The notes under the pieces are model-generated. The model ran no database searches, was not told the origin of the DNA, and was given only the letters and a program-made list of their open reading frames with translations. From positions 258,410-322,409 of the forward strand of contig NZ_JABJVY010000003.1 of assembly GCF_040750475.1 (NCBI RefSeq): 64,000 nt of DNA. The letters are read 5' to 3'. Shown here in pieces: positions 39,727 through 48,216 of this stretch. Both the position numbers and the translations under genes were made by a program. The DNA comes from Amorphus sp040750475. Its GTDB lineage: Bacteria; Pseudomonadota; Alphaproteobacteria; Rhizobiales; Amorphaceae. Positions within the stretch are counted from its first letter, which is position 1; each line of letters starts with the position of its first letter.

Positions 39727-41628
39727 TTACTTGGAGCCGCCCGACTGGCTCTTGAGGCTGTCCTCGACCAGCTTGCCGAGATAGGCGCCGGGCTGCTCCT
39801 TGGCCTGCCGGGCGGCCTCGTTGACCTGGTTCGCGACATTTTCCGGCAGCGGCACCTGGATCAGGATCTGGCTGCCGGTCGGCATCGCGCTGGTCTCGCC
39901 GAGGGCGGAGTTGACCTCGGTGAGGAAAGTGTCGACGCGGGCCTTCTTCTCCGAAATCGTCAGGTCGTCGTCGGACGCGACCGTCGGACAGTAGGCGGCC
40001 ACCAGCGTGTCGGCGAGGTCGGCGTCGGAGGCCCCCTGGTTGGCGCCCTTCACCAGGCGGACGAGTTCGCCGACCCGGTTGGCCATCTCGTCGTCCGTAA
40101 TGCCCTGGAAGCCGTCCATGATCGCCTTCGCCGGCGCGGGAATGGCATTCTGCGAGCCGGATTCGGTGACGGCCGGGCACCCGAAGCTGCGGGCAGCTTC
40201 CGAGCCGGCCCCCACGGGCGTGACCTCGCTGCGCAGGTTCGCGACCATGTCCGTCGTGGCGTTGGCGGAGCCGTCGTTGCCCCAATTGGTGCGCACGAAG
40301 TTGACGACGTCGGCGACCTGCTGATCGGAGAACTGACCGCCGAACGCGGGCATCTGGATGTAGGAGCCCTGGCCCGGAAGACCGCCGAGCACGGCGGTGA
40401 TCACGTCCTGCGGACCGGCGGCCATGACGGCGTCGTTGCCGGCGAGCGGCGGGATCGAGCCCGTGATGCCGAGCCCGGTCGACTGATGGCACTGGGCGCA
40501 GTTGTTGAGATAGATCTCGGACCCCGCCTTGGTGGTGGTGTCGGCGACCTTGGTCTCCTTCGGGCCTTCCGCCTTGCTGTGCTTCAGGTAGGTCGCGATC
40601 GCAGTGATGTCGTCGTCGGTCAGCTTCGACAGCGAATGGGTGACCACGTCCGCCATAGGACCGAACACGGTGCCCTTCTTCGCGTCGGCGCCCTTATGCA
40701 GATAGTCGACGATTTCATCCACCGACCAGTCGCCGATGCCCTCCTGCAGCGAGCCGGAGATATCGGGCGCATAGTAGGGTTGGCCGAGCAGCTTGCCGCC
40801 GCCCAGGAAGTCATTGCCTTCCATCGCACCGGCGATGTTGCGCGGGGTGTGGCATTCCGCGCAGTGCCCCGGTCCCTCGACGAGATAGGCGCCGCGATTG
40901 ATCTGGTCGGAGACGTTCGGATCTGGCTTGAACGTACCCGGCGTGAAGTACATCAGATCCCAGGCGGCCAGACCGTCTCGCACGTTGAACGGGAACGTCA
41001 GCGTGTTCGGCTTGCGCGGATTGTTCACCGGCTCCAGCGACTGGAGATAGGTATAGACGGCCTTCACATCGGCCTCGGTCATCTTGGTGAACGAGGTGTA
41101 GGGCATGGCCGGATAGAGATATTCGCCGCCCTTGCCGATGCCGTGATGCAGGGCGCGGTAGAAATCCTTCTCCGACCAGCTTCCGATGCCGGTCTTCTCG
41201 TCGGGAGTGATGTTGGGCGAGGAAATGCCGCCGAACGGCGTGTCGAGCATGAGCCCGCCGGAGAACGGCTTGGCGTTCGGCCCCGTGTGGCAGGGCATGC
41301 AGTCGGCCGCGGTGGTGAGATATTTGCCCTTCGCGATCAGGTCGTCGAGAGAAGCCGTCGTGGTGCTCTTGGAGGCTGTCGCCCCCGAGCCGGTGGTGCC
41401 GGCATCGGTCGATTGCGTAGCCGTCTTGGGAGCGCTGTCGTTGGAGGCGTCCTGGGCGGCGGCCGGAACGGCCCCGGCGGCGATCAGGAGAACCGGCGCG
41501 GCGGCGACGCTCGCCGCGAGCGCAAGCGCGCTGCGGCGTCGGCGCGGCGGCATGCCGCGTCCCCGCGCTGCGCCGGCTGCTGCCGCGCTCTCCGAAGGAA
41601 GGGTCGCCGTGTCCGTATGATCGTTCAT
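39727..41628 (-). CDS. Triheme c-type cytochrome with additional C-terminal domain
   Basis: About 633 residues. The N-terminus is long: a polar start, an Arg-rich patch PPRRRRSALALAAS, a hydrophobic core and VPAAAQD, so the protein is exported. Three CXXCH haem sites follow at Cys110 (CMPCH), Cys256 (CAECH) and Cys377 (CAQCH). Spacing and motifs such as FYRALHHGIGKGGEYLYPAMPYTSF are those of the membrane-associated cytochrome subunits of alcohol, gluconate and aldehyde dehydrogenases. Its last 180 or so residues (after DMVANLRSEV) have no haem, contain two Cys and end in a Lys/Ser/Gly tail; I do not recognise them. No dehydrogenase gene is adjacent. Confidence 0.87.
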   Translation of the reverse strand: MNDHTDTATLPSESAAAAGAARGRGMPPRRRRSALALAASVAAAPVLLIAAGAVPAAAQDASNDSAPKTATQSTDAGTTGSGATASKSTTTASLDDLIAKGKYLTTAADCMPCHTGPNAKPFSGGLMLDTPFGGISSPNITPDEKTGIGSWSEKDFYRALHHGIGKGGEYLYPAMPYTSFTKMTEADVKAVYTYLQSLEPVNNPRKPNTLTFPFNVRDGLAAWDLMYFTPGTFKPDPNVSDQINRGAYLVEGPGHCAECHTPRNIAGAMEGNDFLGGGKLLGQPYYAPDISGSLQEGIGDWSVDEIVDYLHKGADAKKGTVFGPMADVVTHSLSKLTDDDITAIATYLKHSKAEGPKETKVADTTTKAGSEIYLNNCAQCHQSTGLGITGSIPPLAGNDAVMAAGPQDVITAVLGGLPGQGSYIQMPAFGGQFSDQQVADVVNFVRTNWGNDGSANATTDMVANLRSEVTPVGAGSEAARSFGCPAVTESGSQNAIPAPAKAIMDGFQGITDDEMANRVGELVRLVKGANQGASDADLADTLVAAYCPTVASDDDLTISEKKARVDTFLTEVNSALGETSAMPTGSQILIQVPLPENVANQVNEAARQAKEQPGAYLGKLVEDSLKSQSGGSK

Positions 41629-42052
41629 TCCTAGCCCCTTGTTTATCCGAACCTGCTCTCGGCGTTGGCGTGTTCGGTTTCGTCCCTTGGCGGGTGCGGT
41701 CGGTGGAAACGCCGACAGCCCCACATGGAGTGACGGTGCATCGAGTGACGGGTCGTCGTCCCCATCTCCGCCGGTGAGCTGACTCGCAGCCCTATTCGGA
41801 TGATGAGCGAACATGGACCGGAATTAAATCATTAAAATTACAACAGATCATCCGGGAGCCCGCCCCCGCGTTAACGACCGCTTAAGACGTGGGGCACAGG
41901 CTCCTTATTCGTCTGCGGAATTGCCACAGATTTGCCCGCGCTTGGTCGCGCCGCGCCCCCATCCTCGTCCCATTGAACCGCAGACTTGTTGGGGTCGGTC
42001 GACGTCGCGAAGGAAGGTCGACCGCAACCGCGAAGGAACGAGGAGACATCCG
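41629..42052. other. Intergenic region between cytochrome c and small membrane-protein genes
   Basis: A divergent promoter region of 424 bases. A clearly A+T-rich patch at about 41820-41852 is the likeliest promoter site for the cytochrome gene. I see no repeat-family copy and no gene. Confidence 0.5.
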
Positions 42053-42406
42053 ATGCAAGCCCGCGAGACCCATGCCGGTTCGCCGCGCGCCGATCGCGCC
42101 CGTCGCTCGTTGCGACGCGCCGGTCTCATCGCGCTTCTGTCGGTCTGCGCCCTCGGAGTGGGCCTTGTGCTCGCCACCGGGGCGGCCGATGCGGGAACGC
42201 TGGGCGCGCCCCCCGCCGACCTCGCCGCCCAGGCCGTTCAGCCCGACCGTTTGGCCGAACCGTCCGCTCCGGAGCCGATGATGCACCGTGTGGTCGCCGG
42301 TGGCGTCGCGACGCTCCTGTTCGGCACCATGATTTCGGTGGTGGTGGTATCTTGGCGATCGTTCCGGGAGGCCGTGGAGGCGGAGCGCAAGCGCACGAAG
42401 GAATAA
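42053..42406 (+). CDS. Small two-helix membrane protein, unknown function
   Basis: A 117-residue protein. A basic N-terminus (RADRARRSLRR) precedes a first hydrophobic helix (GLIALLSVCALGVGLVLATG), so it may be inserted or cleaved there. A polar linker rich in Ala and Pro leads to a second helix (VVAGGVATLLFGTMISVVVVSW) and a charged C-terminus (REAVEAERKRTKE). GAGGAG lies seven bases before the ATG. I do not recognise a family. It faces away from the cytochrome gene across 424 bases. Confidence 0.62.
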   Translation: MQARETHAGSPRADRARRSLRRAGLIALLSVCALGVGLVLATGAADAGTLGAPPADLAAQAVQPDRLAEPSAPEPMMHRVVAGGVATLLFGTMISVVVVSWRSFREAVEAERKRTKE

Positions 42407-42426
42407 GTTCCCGCAAACGCGGAGCC

Positions 42427-42562
42427 AGCGCGCGACTGCGCTCCGGGGCCTTGTTTTGCCGCGTTTCCGGACGGCGAACCGGTTCCCACTTCGCCTGGAA
42501 GCGCGCGTGTCCGCGCCCGCGCAGCCGCGAGCAAAGCGAGTTGGCGTGAGCGAGAAAATTTA
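42427..42562 (+). repeat. Long intergenic repeat, copy A (RIME-like core plus GC-rich arm)
   Basis: Starts with GCGCGACTGCGCTCCGG, continues through GCGTTTCCGGACGGCGAACC and CCACTTCGCCTGGAAGCGC, then a GC-rich arm CGCGCCCGCGCAGCCGCGAG and GAGTTGGCGTGAGCGAG. An inverted copy lies at 48776-48925. Confidence 0.8.
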
Positions 42563-42597
42563 GAGAAAATCGGTGTCCGCCCTGCCCGGAAGCCGCT

Positions 42598-44133
42598 CTA
42601 CTTGCAGGACGGCGCCACATAGCCGAGCCAGGCCTTGCCATTTTGCGACGAGGCCCCGCGCACCAGCGGCCGATCGACCTGCTCGATCTGGCTGATCGGA
42701 AGCTCCGGCCCCAACGTGTCGGGCGAAAGCGGCACCGTGGACGCGACCAGCGCGCCGGTGCAGCGCACCTCTTCCGCACTGGTCCAAGGCGAGAGATGCT
42801 CGCTCGCCTCTTCGAACACGTTCACCGGGTGGCCAAGATCGAAGGCGAGCGAACCGCCAAGCTGTCGACCCTTCTGAACCCCCTGGGTGACGATCGCCTC
42901 CAGCGGCCGGTCGGAGACCCGTTGCCAGTAGGCGTTCACGATCGCTGCCATCTCCGGACCATCGAAGTCGGCATAGTGCGGCTTGGCCTGCACCATCGGC
43001 GACAGGATCCGAATGGTGGCGTAACCGACCACGAAGGCTGCGGCCAGGAGCGCCAGGCAGAGGCGCAGGCGCGGACGCGCCGGATCTCCGCCGGCCCGCA
43101 CCGCCGCCACGGCCCACCACACCGCGAAGGAAAGCGCCACTGGCGTCAGCCAATGCGACTTGGCATCGACCCCGAAGAAGAGCGCCGCAAGCGCGATCAC
43201 CAGGAACGGGCCGATCGCCGCCCAAGTCACGTACACGCCGACGGGATCGGACGGCGGGGCCAGCAACAGCCGCCGCACCACGCCGGCAAGCGCCTGCGGG
43301 CGCGGACACGCAACGATCGCGATCAGCACCATCGGCGCGATGGCGCCGAGGGCGGCGCCGGTGAAGGCGAGCGTGTGGGTCACGTGATCGAGCAGGCCGG
43401 TGACCTCGGTGCGCACGGCCCAGGTCAGCGGGTCGGAATCGTGGGTGGCGAGCGCCCAGACTTGCGGTGCGATCACGACCGCTCCGGCAACAACGGCCAG
43501 CCATGGGCCCGGCCTCAAAAGCTGCCGGCGCCAGTCCGGCACGATCAGGAAAGCGATGCCAAGCCCGGCCACCAGATGCAGGATGGCATATTTCGCCCAC
43601 AGCCCCCCGCCGACGGAAAGCCCGAACAGGATCCAGGCGCGCGCCTTGCCGGAGGAGAAGGCGAACCATCCCGTGGCGAGCGTGAGGCCCCAGAACAGCA
43701 TCACCCCGATATTGTGATTGAGCTCGATCGGCGAGATCGTGAGGTAGGGTGACAACAGCCCCATTGCCGCGGCCAGGATCGCCCCGCGCGCGCCGCTGAC
43801 GACGTAGGCCAGCCAGACCGCGCCGGCCAGACCGCCGACGGCGAGTGCCTGGCCGATCGCATAGACGAACTGGTAGCGCAGCGGATCGTACAGCCGCGCC
43901 ATCTCCGTCAGCCAGAGCGTGAACGGCGGGTGGCGGGCATAAACGATCCGCCAGTGCTGGCCCCCGATCGCGCCTTCCGCCACGTCGAGCCGGATCGAGC
44001 CTTCCAGCAGGGAGGGAAGCGCGATCCAGAGCAAAACGTGGACGAGAAAGGCAAGGCCGACGAGCACAAGTGCGGTGCGCACGTCGTCGCGTCCGCCGGC
44101 GCGCTGGGCCGGGCTGGCAAGCGATGTCATCAT
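42598..44133 (-). CDS. GT39/ArnT-type membrane glycosyltransferase
   Basis: A 511-residue inner-membrane enzyme with about eleven hydrophobic helices. The first outer loop has the acidic motif GSIRLDVAEGAIGGQHWRIVYARHPPFTLWLTEMARL, matching the DxxE and PP pattern of GT-C enzymes that use polyprenyl-phosphate sugar donors (ArnT, PMT). A second conserved piece, ELNHNIGVMLFWGLTLATG, is typical of the bacterial family. The soluble C-terminus has a Cys near its end (YVAPSCK). The acceptor is unknown; surface glycans or lipid A are the usual ones. Its ATG at 44133 overlaps the stop of the NCS2 gene by one base (TGATG). Confidence 0.84.
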   Translation of the reverse strand: MMTSLASPAQRAGGRDDVRTALVLVGLAFLVHVLLWIALPSLLEGSIRLDVAEGAIGGQHWRIVYARHPPFTLWLTEMARLYDPLRYQFVYAIGQALAVGGLAGAVWLAYVVSGARGAILAAAMGLLSPYLTISPIELNHNIGVMLFWGLTLATGWFAFSSGKARAWILFGLSVGGGLWAKYAILHLVAGLGIAFLIVPDWRRQLLRPGPWLAVVAGAVVIAPQVWALATHDSDPLTWAVRTEVTGLLDHVTHTLAFTGAALGAIAPMVLIAIVACPRPQALAGVVRRLLLAPPSDPVGVYVTWAAIGPFLVIALAALFFGVDAKSHWLTPVALSFAVWWAVAAVRAGGDPARPRLRLCLALLAAAFVVGYATIRILSPMVQAKPHYADFDGPEMAAIVNAYWQRVSDRPLEAIVTQGVQKGRQLGGSLAFDLGHPVNVFEEASEHLSPWTSAEEVRCTGALVASTVPLSPDTLGPELPISQIEQVDRPLVRGASSQNGKAWLGYVAPSCK

Positions 44134-45446
44134 CAACCGATCACAAAGAAGGCGCCGAACACGATGGCGACGGCGACAGCCCCGATGGACAGGTCACCGG
44201 GGCGCCCGGCAAACAGCTTCACCAGCACATAGGTGACGAACCCGAGGCCGATGCCCTCCGAAATCGAATAGGTGAACGGCATGCCGATCGCGCACATGGC
44301 AGCCGGGGCGACCTCCGTCGGGTCCTTCCAGTCGATGTCGGCGAGCCCCTGCAGCATGATCGTCGCCACGAACAGGAGCGCGCTGGCCGTCGCGTAGCTC
44401 GGGATGGTGGCGGCGAGCGGCGAAAACAGCAGCGCGAGCACGAACAGGACGGCGACGGTCACGCTGGTGAGCCCGGTGCGGCCCCCGGCGGCGACACCGG
44501 TGGCGCTTTCCACGTAGCTGGTGGTGTTGGATGTGCCGAGCAGCGAGCCGATGACGGTTGCCGAGGAATCGGCGAACAGCGCCTGCTTCATGCGCGGCAG
44601 CTTGCCTTCCTTGTCCAGCAGACCGGCGCGGGAGGACACGCCGATCAACGTCCCTGCCGTATCGAACAGATCCACCAGCAGCAGCGAGAACACCACGATC
44701 CAGAAAGTGCCGCTGGCGATCTTGGAGAAATCGAGGGCGAACAGGGTCGGCGTCGGGTCCGGCGGCAGCGAGACGACGCCCTGAAAATCCACCAGGCCGA
44801 AGGGCAGCCCAAGCACGGTGACCACCAAAATGCCTATAATCGTGCCGCCGACGATGCCGACGGCGTTGAGAGCCGCGATCAGCGCGAACCCGACGAGGGC
44901 GAGGATCACCGGTGCCGTCGCGAAATCGCCGGCGGTGACCAGGGTGGCGGAGCTGTCCACCACGATGCCGGCATTTTCCATGGCGATGATGCCGAGAAAC
45001 AGGCCGATGCCTGCGGAAATCGCGCGTTTGAGATTGTCGGGGATCGCCTCGATGATCGCCTTGCGCAGGCCGATCGAGGAAATCACCACGAAGATCACGC
45101 CGGAGCAGAAGACCGCGGCCAGCGCCTCCTGCCAGGTGAAGCCATCGGCCAGCACGACGGTGAAGGCGAAGAAGGCGTTGAGCCCCATCCCGGGCGCCAG
45201 CGCAATCGGATAGTTGGCGGCGAACGCCATGATCAGCGTGCCCGCCATGGCGGCAAGCGCGGTGGCCACGAACACCGGCCCTTGCGGCATGCCCGCCGCG
45301 CCCAGGATCTGCGGATTCACGAACAGGATGTAGGCCATTGTCAGAAAGGTCGTGAAGCCGGCGAGGATTTCGGTGCGAACCGAGGTGCCGTGGGCCTTGA
45401 GGTCGAAGAGACGCTCGAGCGGTCCGGCGGATGGGGAGGCGGGCAT
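44133..45446 (-). CDS. NCS2-family purine permease (AzgA-like)
   Basis: A 437-residue inner-membrane proton symporter, probably for adenine, guanine or hypoxanthine. It begins RLFDLKAHGTSVRTEILAGFTTFLTMAYILFVNPQIL, the standard AzgA start. NYPIALAPGMGLNAFFAFTVV, DLFDTAGTLIGVSSRAGLLD and the TSNTTSYVESATGVAAGGRTGLTSV segment are the conserved substrate-pathway regions of the AzgA subgroup. About 14 helices fit. It overlaps the glycosyltransferase gene by one base. The ATG at 45446 is the first in the family alignment region; a longer frame continues upstream but is an artefact. Confidence 0.92.
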   Translation of the reverse strand: MPASPSAGPLERLFDLKAHGTSVRTEILAGFTTFLTMAYILFVNPQILGAAGMPQGPVFVATALAAMAGTLIMAFAANYPIALAPGMGLNAFFAFTVVLADGFTWQEALAAVFCSGVIFVVISSIGLRKAIIEAIPDNLKRAISAGIGLFLGIIAMENAGIVVDSSATLVTAGDFATAPVILALVGFALIAALNAVGIVGGTIIGILVVTVLGLPFGLVDFQGVVSLPPDPTPTLFALDFSKIASGTFWIVVFSLLLVDLFDTAGTLIGVSSRAGLLDKEGKLPRMKQALFADSSATVIGSLLGTSNTTSYVESATGVAAGGRTGLTSVTVAVLFVLALLFSPLAATIPSYATASALLFVATIMLQGLADIDWKDPTEVAPAAMCAIGMPFTYSISEGIGLGFVTYVLVKLFAGRPGDLSIGAVAVAIVFGAFFVIG

Positions 45447-45505
45447 GGCGGATCTCCAGGCGGACGGGGCTTCGAAGAGGCAAGGAAGGTGGCGCGAGTG
45501 TAACC

Positions 45506-45934
45506 CTATTTTCCCGGTTCGCCGAGGATGGCGTAGGCGGTTTGAGCGGTCATGGCCGGACGCGGATCGCCGGCGGCGGCAAGAGTGACGCGTCCGAACG
45601 CCATGGTGCGCCCAAGGCGGACCACTTCGGCGGTCGCGAGCATATCCGCGCCGGCGACCGGGCGCAGAAAATGGCTGGTCTGATCGACCGTGGTCATCGG
45701 GCGATAGCCGCCGGAAGCGGCGGAAATCGCGAACACCATCGCGGTGTCGGCCAGCGCCATCAGCGCCTGACCGCACACCACGCCGTTGTCGCGGGTCAGC
45801 GTGTCGGAAAACGGCATGCGCAACACCGCCTCGGTGTCTCCAATGCGCTCGATGGCAATGTTGAGGTCCTGAATCCAGGGCGCGAACACGGCGGACAGAA
45901 GATCGCTTGCGGTGGCGGCATCGAATGTGGTCAT
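45506..45934 (-). CDS. PaaI-type hotdog-fold thioesterase
   Basis: A 142-residue protein of the hotdog fold: LNIAIERIGDTEAVLRMPFSDTLTRDNGVVCGQALMALADTAMVFAI has the PaaI pattern with the G-x-x-x-ALADTA helix, and VDQTSHFLRPVAGADMLATAEVVRLGRTMAFGRVTL is the second half. It probably hydrolyses an acyl-CoA. GGAGGAA lies six bases before the ATG at 45934. It is divergent from rlmJ. Confidence 0.86.
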   Translation of the reverse strand: MTTFDAATASDLLSAVFAPWIQDLNIAIERIGDTEAVLRMPFSDTLTRDNGVVCGQALMALADTAMVFAISAASGGYRPMTTVDQTSHFLRPVAGADMLATAEVVRLGRTMAFGRVTLAAAGDPRPAMTAQTAYAILGEPGK

Positions 45935-46016
45935 GAAGTTCCTCCCCATCCTTCGACGTTGCGAATGACGTCCGTGTCCCTCTCTGCCACGCACACCTGA
46001 CCCTGCCAATCGCGCG

Positions 46017-46862
46017 ATGAACTACCGCCACGCCTTTCATGCCGGCAATGTCGGAGATGTGCTGAAGCACATCGTGGTCGCGCACATCCTGCGCTATCTC
46101 CAGAAGAAGCCGGGTGCGGTGCGGGTGATCGACACCCATGCCGGCGTCGGGCTTTACGATCTGTCGGCGGACGAGGCTCTTAGAACCGGCGAAGCCGAGC
46201 GCGGCGTCATGCCGGTGATGGCCGCCACGCCACCGCCGGAGGTGGCCGAGACGATCGCCCCCTGGCTCGAAGCGGTGCGGGCGGAAAATCCGGACGGTGT
46301 GTTGCTCGCCTATCCGGGCTCGCCGCGCCTGGTGCGCAACCTGATGCGCGAGCAGGACCGGCTGACGGCGGTCGAGCTGCATCCCGCCGACGCGGCCGCC
46401 TTGAAGGCGCTGTTTGCCGGCGATCATCAGGTGCGGGTGGTGAGCCTCGACGGATGGCTGGCGCTCGGGGCGTTCGTGCCGCCGAAGGAGCGGCGCGGTC
46501 TCGTGCTCGTCGACCCGGCCTATGAGGTCGGCGGCGAATTGGAACGGCTTGCCTCAGGCATCGCGGGTGCCTGGCGCAAGTGGCCGACCGGGGTCTATTG
46601 CGGCTGGTATCCGATCAAGGCAGGCGACGAAGGCGCACGGATCGACACCATTCTGGAGGCAGCCGGCGTGGACAGGCGCCTGCGGGCGGAGCTGACGGTG
46701 CGCGCGCCGGATCCCGACGGTCCGATGGCCGGGTCGGGGCTTGTTGTGGTCAATCCGCCCTATACGCTTGCCGGCGACCTGATGCCGGTTCTGTCCTGGC
46801 TGTCGTCCATCCTGATGGAGGCGCCGGGCGGTGGCTTTCGCGTCACACCAAACGCCAAGTAA
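46017..46862 (+). CDS. rlmJ: 23S rRNA (adenine-2030-N6)-methyltransferase
   Basis: A 281-residue SAM-dependent methyltransferase that modifies A2030 of 23S rRNA. The N-terminus MNYRHAFHAGNVGDVLKHIVV and the SAM site VIDTHAGVGLYDLSADEA are diagnostic. The catalytic motif appears as LVDPAYEV, the DPxYE form used by RlmJ. A helical insert between them is as expected. The gene ends SILMEAPGGGFRVTPN, in line with E. coli RlmJ (280). Confidence 0.94.
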   Translation: MNYRHAFHAGNVGDVLKHIVVAHILRYLQKKPGAVRVIDTHAGVGLYDLSADEALRTGEAERGVMPVMAATPPPEVAETIAPWLEAVRAENPDGVLLAYPGSPRLVRNLMREQDRLTAVELHPADAAALKALFAGDHQVRVVSLDGWLALGAFVPPKERRGLVLVDPAYEVGGELERLASGIAGAWRKWPTGVYCGWYPIKAGDEGARIDTILEAAGVDRRLRAELTVRAPDPDGPMAGSGLVVVNPPYTLAGDLMPVLSWLSSILMEAPGGGFRVTPNAK

Positions 46863-46944
46863 ACCCTTTGCTAACCACTCCGCCTTGATTCTGCGCCGGC
46901 GATCGCGCATCGTCCCGCCAGTATTCCTGGGACCGGGGGTCGTC

Positions 46945-47451
46945 ATGTACATGCGTCAAGTCGCTGCCGCCCTGCTCGCCGCTGCCATCGCTACACCGGC
47001 AGTCGCGGCAGATCCTTATCAGGTGGCACCCGCCGCTCCGCAGCAGTCCGGCTGGCAGCAATTCAACGGATCGCTGGACAACTGGTTCGGCTTCAACGCC
47101 GACGAGGCTCCGGTGAACCTTCCCGCCTGCAGCGACCAGAAGGTGGTTAGCGCGGCGCTGAAGTTCACCAACGCCGCTCAGCCGGCCTACCGGGTCGTGC
47201 GCGTCGCCGCGATCGACAACGTGTTCGAGCAGGCGCTCGAAGCCGACAATCCCAGCCCGCTCGCCCGCCGCTATTGCCGCGGCCAGGCCCATATGGCCGA
47301 CGGCCGGATCACCACCGCCCACATCCGCATCGAGGAAGCCGACGGCTTCGTCGGCGCCGGCTGGGCCGTGAATGTCTGCCTCGACGGCTACGACAAGTGG
47401 CGGGTCTATGACGGCACCTGCCGCACGGCACGTCCCGCTCCCGATAGCTGA
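46945..47451 (+). CDS. Small exported protein of unknown function
   Basis: A 168-residue protein. The first 22 residues form a signal peptide (LLAAAIATPAVAAD). The mature part contains four Cys (ACSDQ, RYCRGQ, NVCLDG and GTCRT), enough for two disulfides, and a charged core ending WAVNVCLDGYDKWRVYDGTCRTARP. It is conserved-looking but I cannot name a family. It lies five bases before the RNase T2 gene and about 80 after rlmJ, on the same strand. The three genes 46945-48771 all encode exported proteins. Confidence 0.72.
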   Translation: MYMRQVAAALLAAAIATPAVAADPYQVAPAAPQQSGWQQFNGSLDNWFGFNADEAPVNLPACSDQKVVSAALKFTNAAQPAYRVVRVAAIDNVFEQALEADNPSPLARRYCRGQAHMADGRITTAHIRIEEADGFVGAGWAVNVCLDGYDKWRVYDGTCRTARPAPDS

Positions 47452-47456
47452 TCGGC

Positions 47457-48152
47457 ATGGCGAGCATGCGCCGTCGCGGACGGTCTTGCGGGTTGGCGTC
47501 GCATCTCGTGGCGCTCCTGGCCGGGGCAGCAATGACGATGTTCGCCGCGACAGCGGCTGCCCGCGCCGACGGCACGCCGGGCGATTTCGATTTCTACGTG
47601 CTCTCGCTCTCCTGGTCGCCGAGCTATTGCGCGGCGGCCGGCGACCGCGCCGATCCGACCCAGTGCGACAGCGGCCGGCCGTATGCCTTCGTGGCGCATG
47701 GGCTCTGGCCGCAATATGACCGGGGCTATCCGGAAAGCTGTGCCAAGGCCCGTCGGCTCGACCGATCGCTGGTCAATTCCATGCTCGACATCATGCCCAG
47801 CCGCAGCCTGATCCGGCACGAATGGGAAAAGCACGGCACCTGTTCGGGAATGTCGGCGGACGACTATTTTGCCGCGACCCGCTCCGCCTATGAGGCGATC
47901 GAGATCCCGCAGGCCTTTCAACAGCCGCAAAAGCAAGTGGTGATCGATCCGGATGATCTGGAGGCGGCCTTCCGGAAAACCAATGCCGGTCTTGAAGCGG
48001 ATGAGATCGCGGTCGTTTGCCGCGGCAATCGCATTCGCGAGGTCCGCATCTGCCTGGAGAAGGACCTGAGCGGCTACACGTCCTGCCCACATGTCGACCG
48101 TCAGGCCTGCACCAAGCCGGATCAGCGCATGCCGCCAGTGCGGGCGCGCTAG
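47457..48152 (+). CDS. Ribonuclease T2-family protein
   Basis: A 231-residue exported endoribonuclease that cleaves RNA to 2',3'-cyclic products without metal. The signal peptide ends AAARAD. The two catalytic boxes are present: CAS I in FVAHGLWPQYD and CAS II in RHEWEKHGTCSG, each with its His, plus Glu and Lys of CAS II. The start LSLSWSPSYC and about eight Cys fit the disulfide-rich fold. It would scavenge RNA in the periplasm. It follows the small exported protein after five bases. Confidence 0.93.
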   Translation: MASMRRRGRSCGLASHLVALLAGAAMTMFAATAAARADGTPGDFDFYVLSLSWSPSYCAAAGDRADPTQCDSGRPYAFVAHGLWPQYDRGYPESCAKARRLDRSLVNSMLDIMPSRSLIRHEWEKHGTCSGMSADDYFAATRSAYEAIEIPQAFQQPQKQVVIDPDDLEAAFRKTNAGLEADEIAVVCRGNRIREVRICLEKDLSGYTSCPHVDRQACTKPDQRMPPVRAR

Positions 48153-48216
48153 AAGCGTTTCCTGGCGAAGTGAACCCCGGTTCGCCGTCCGGCAGGTGTG
48201 AAAGGAGCTGACTGGC

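Noticed and set aside
45447..46427. N-terminal extension of the NCS2 frame across the thioesterase and rlmJ genes
   Set aside because: The extra residues are antisense to two well-supported genes; the permease starts at MPASPS.
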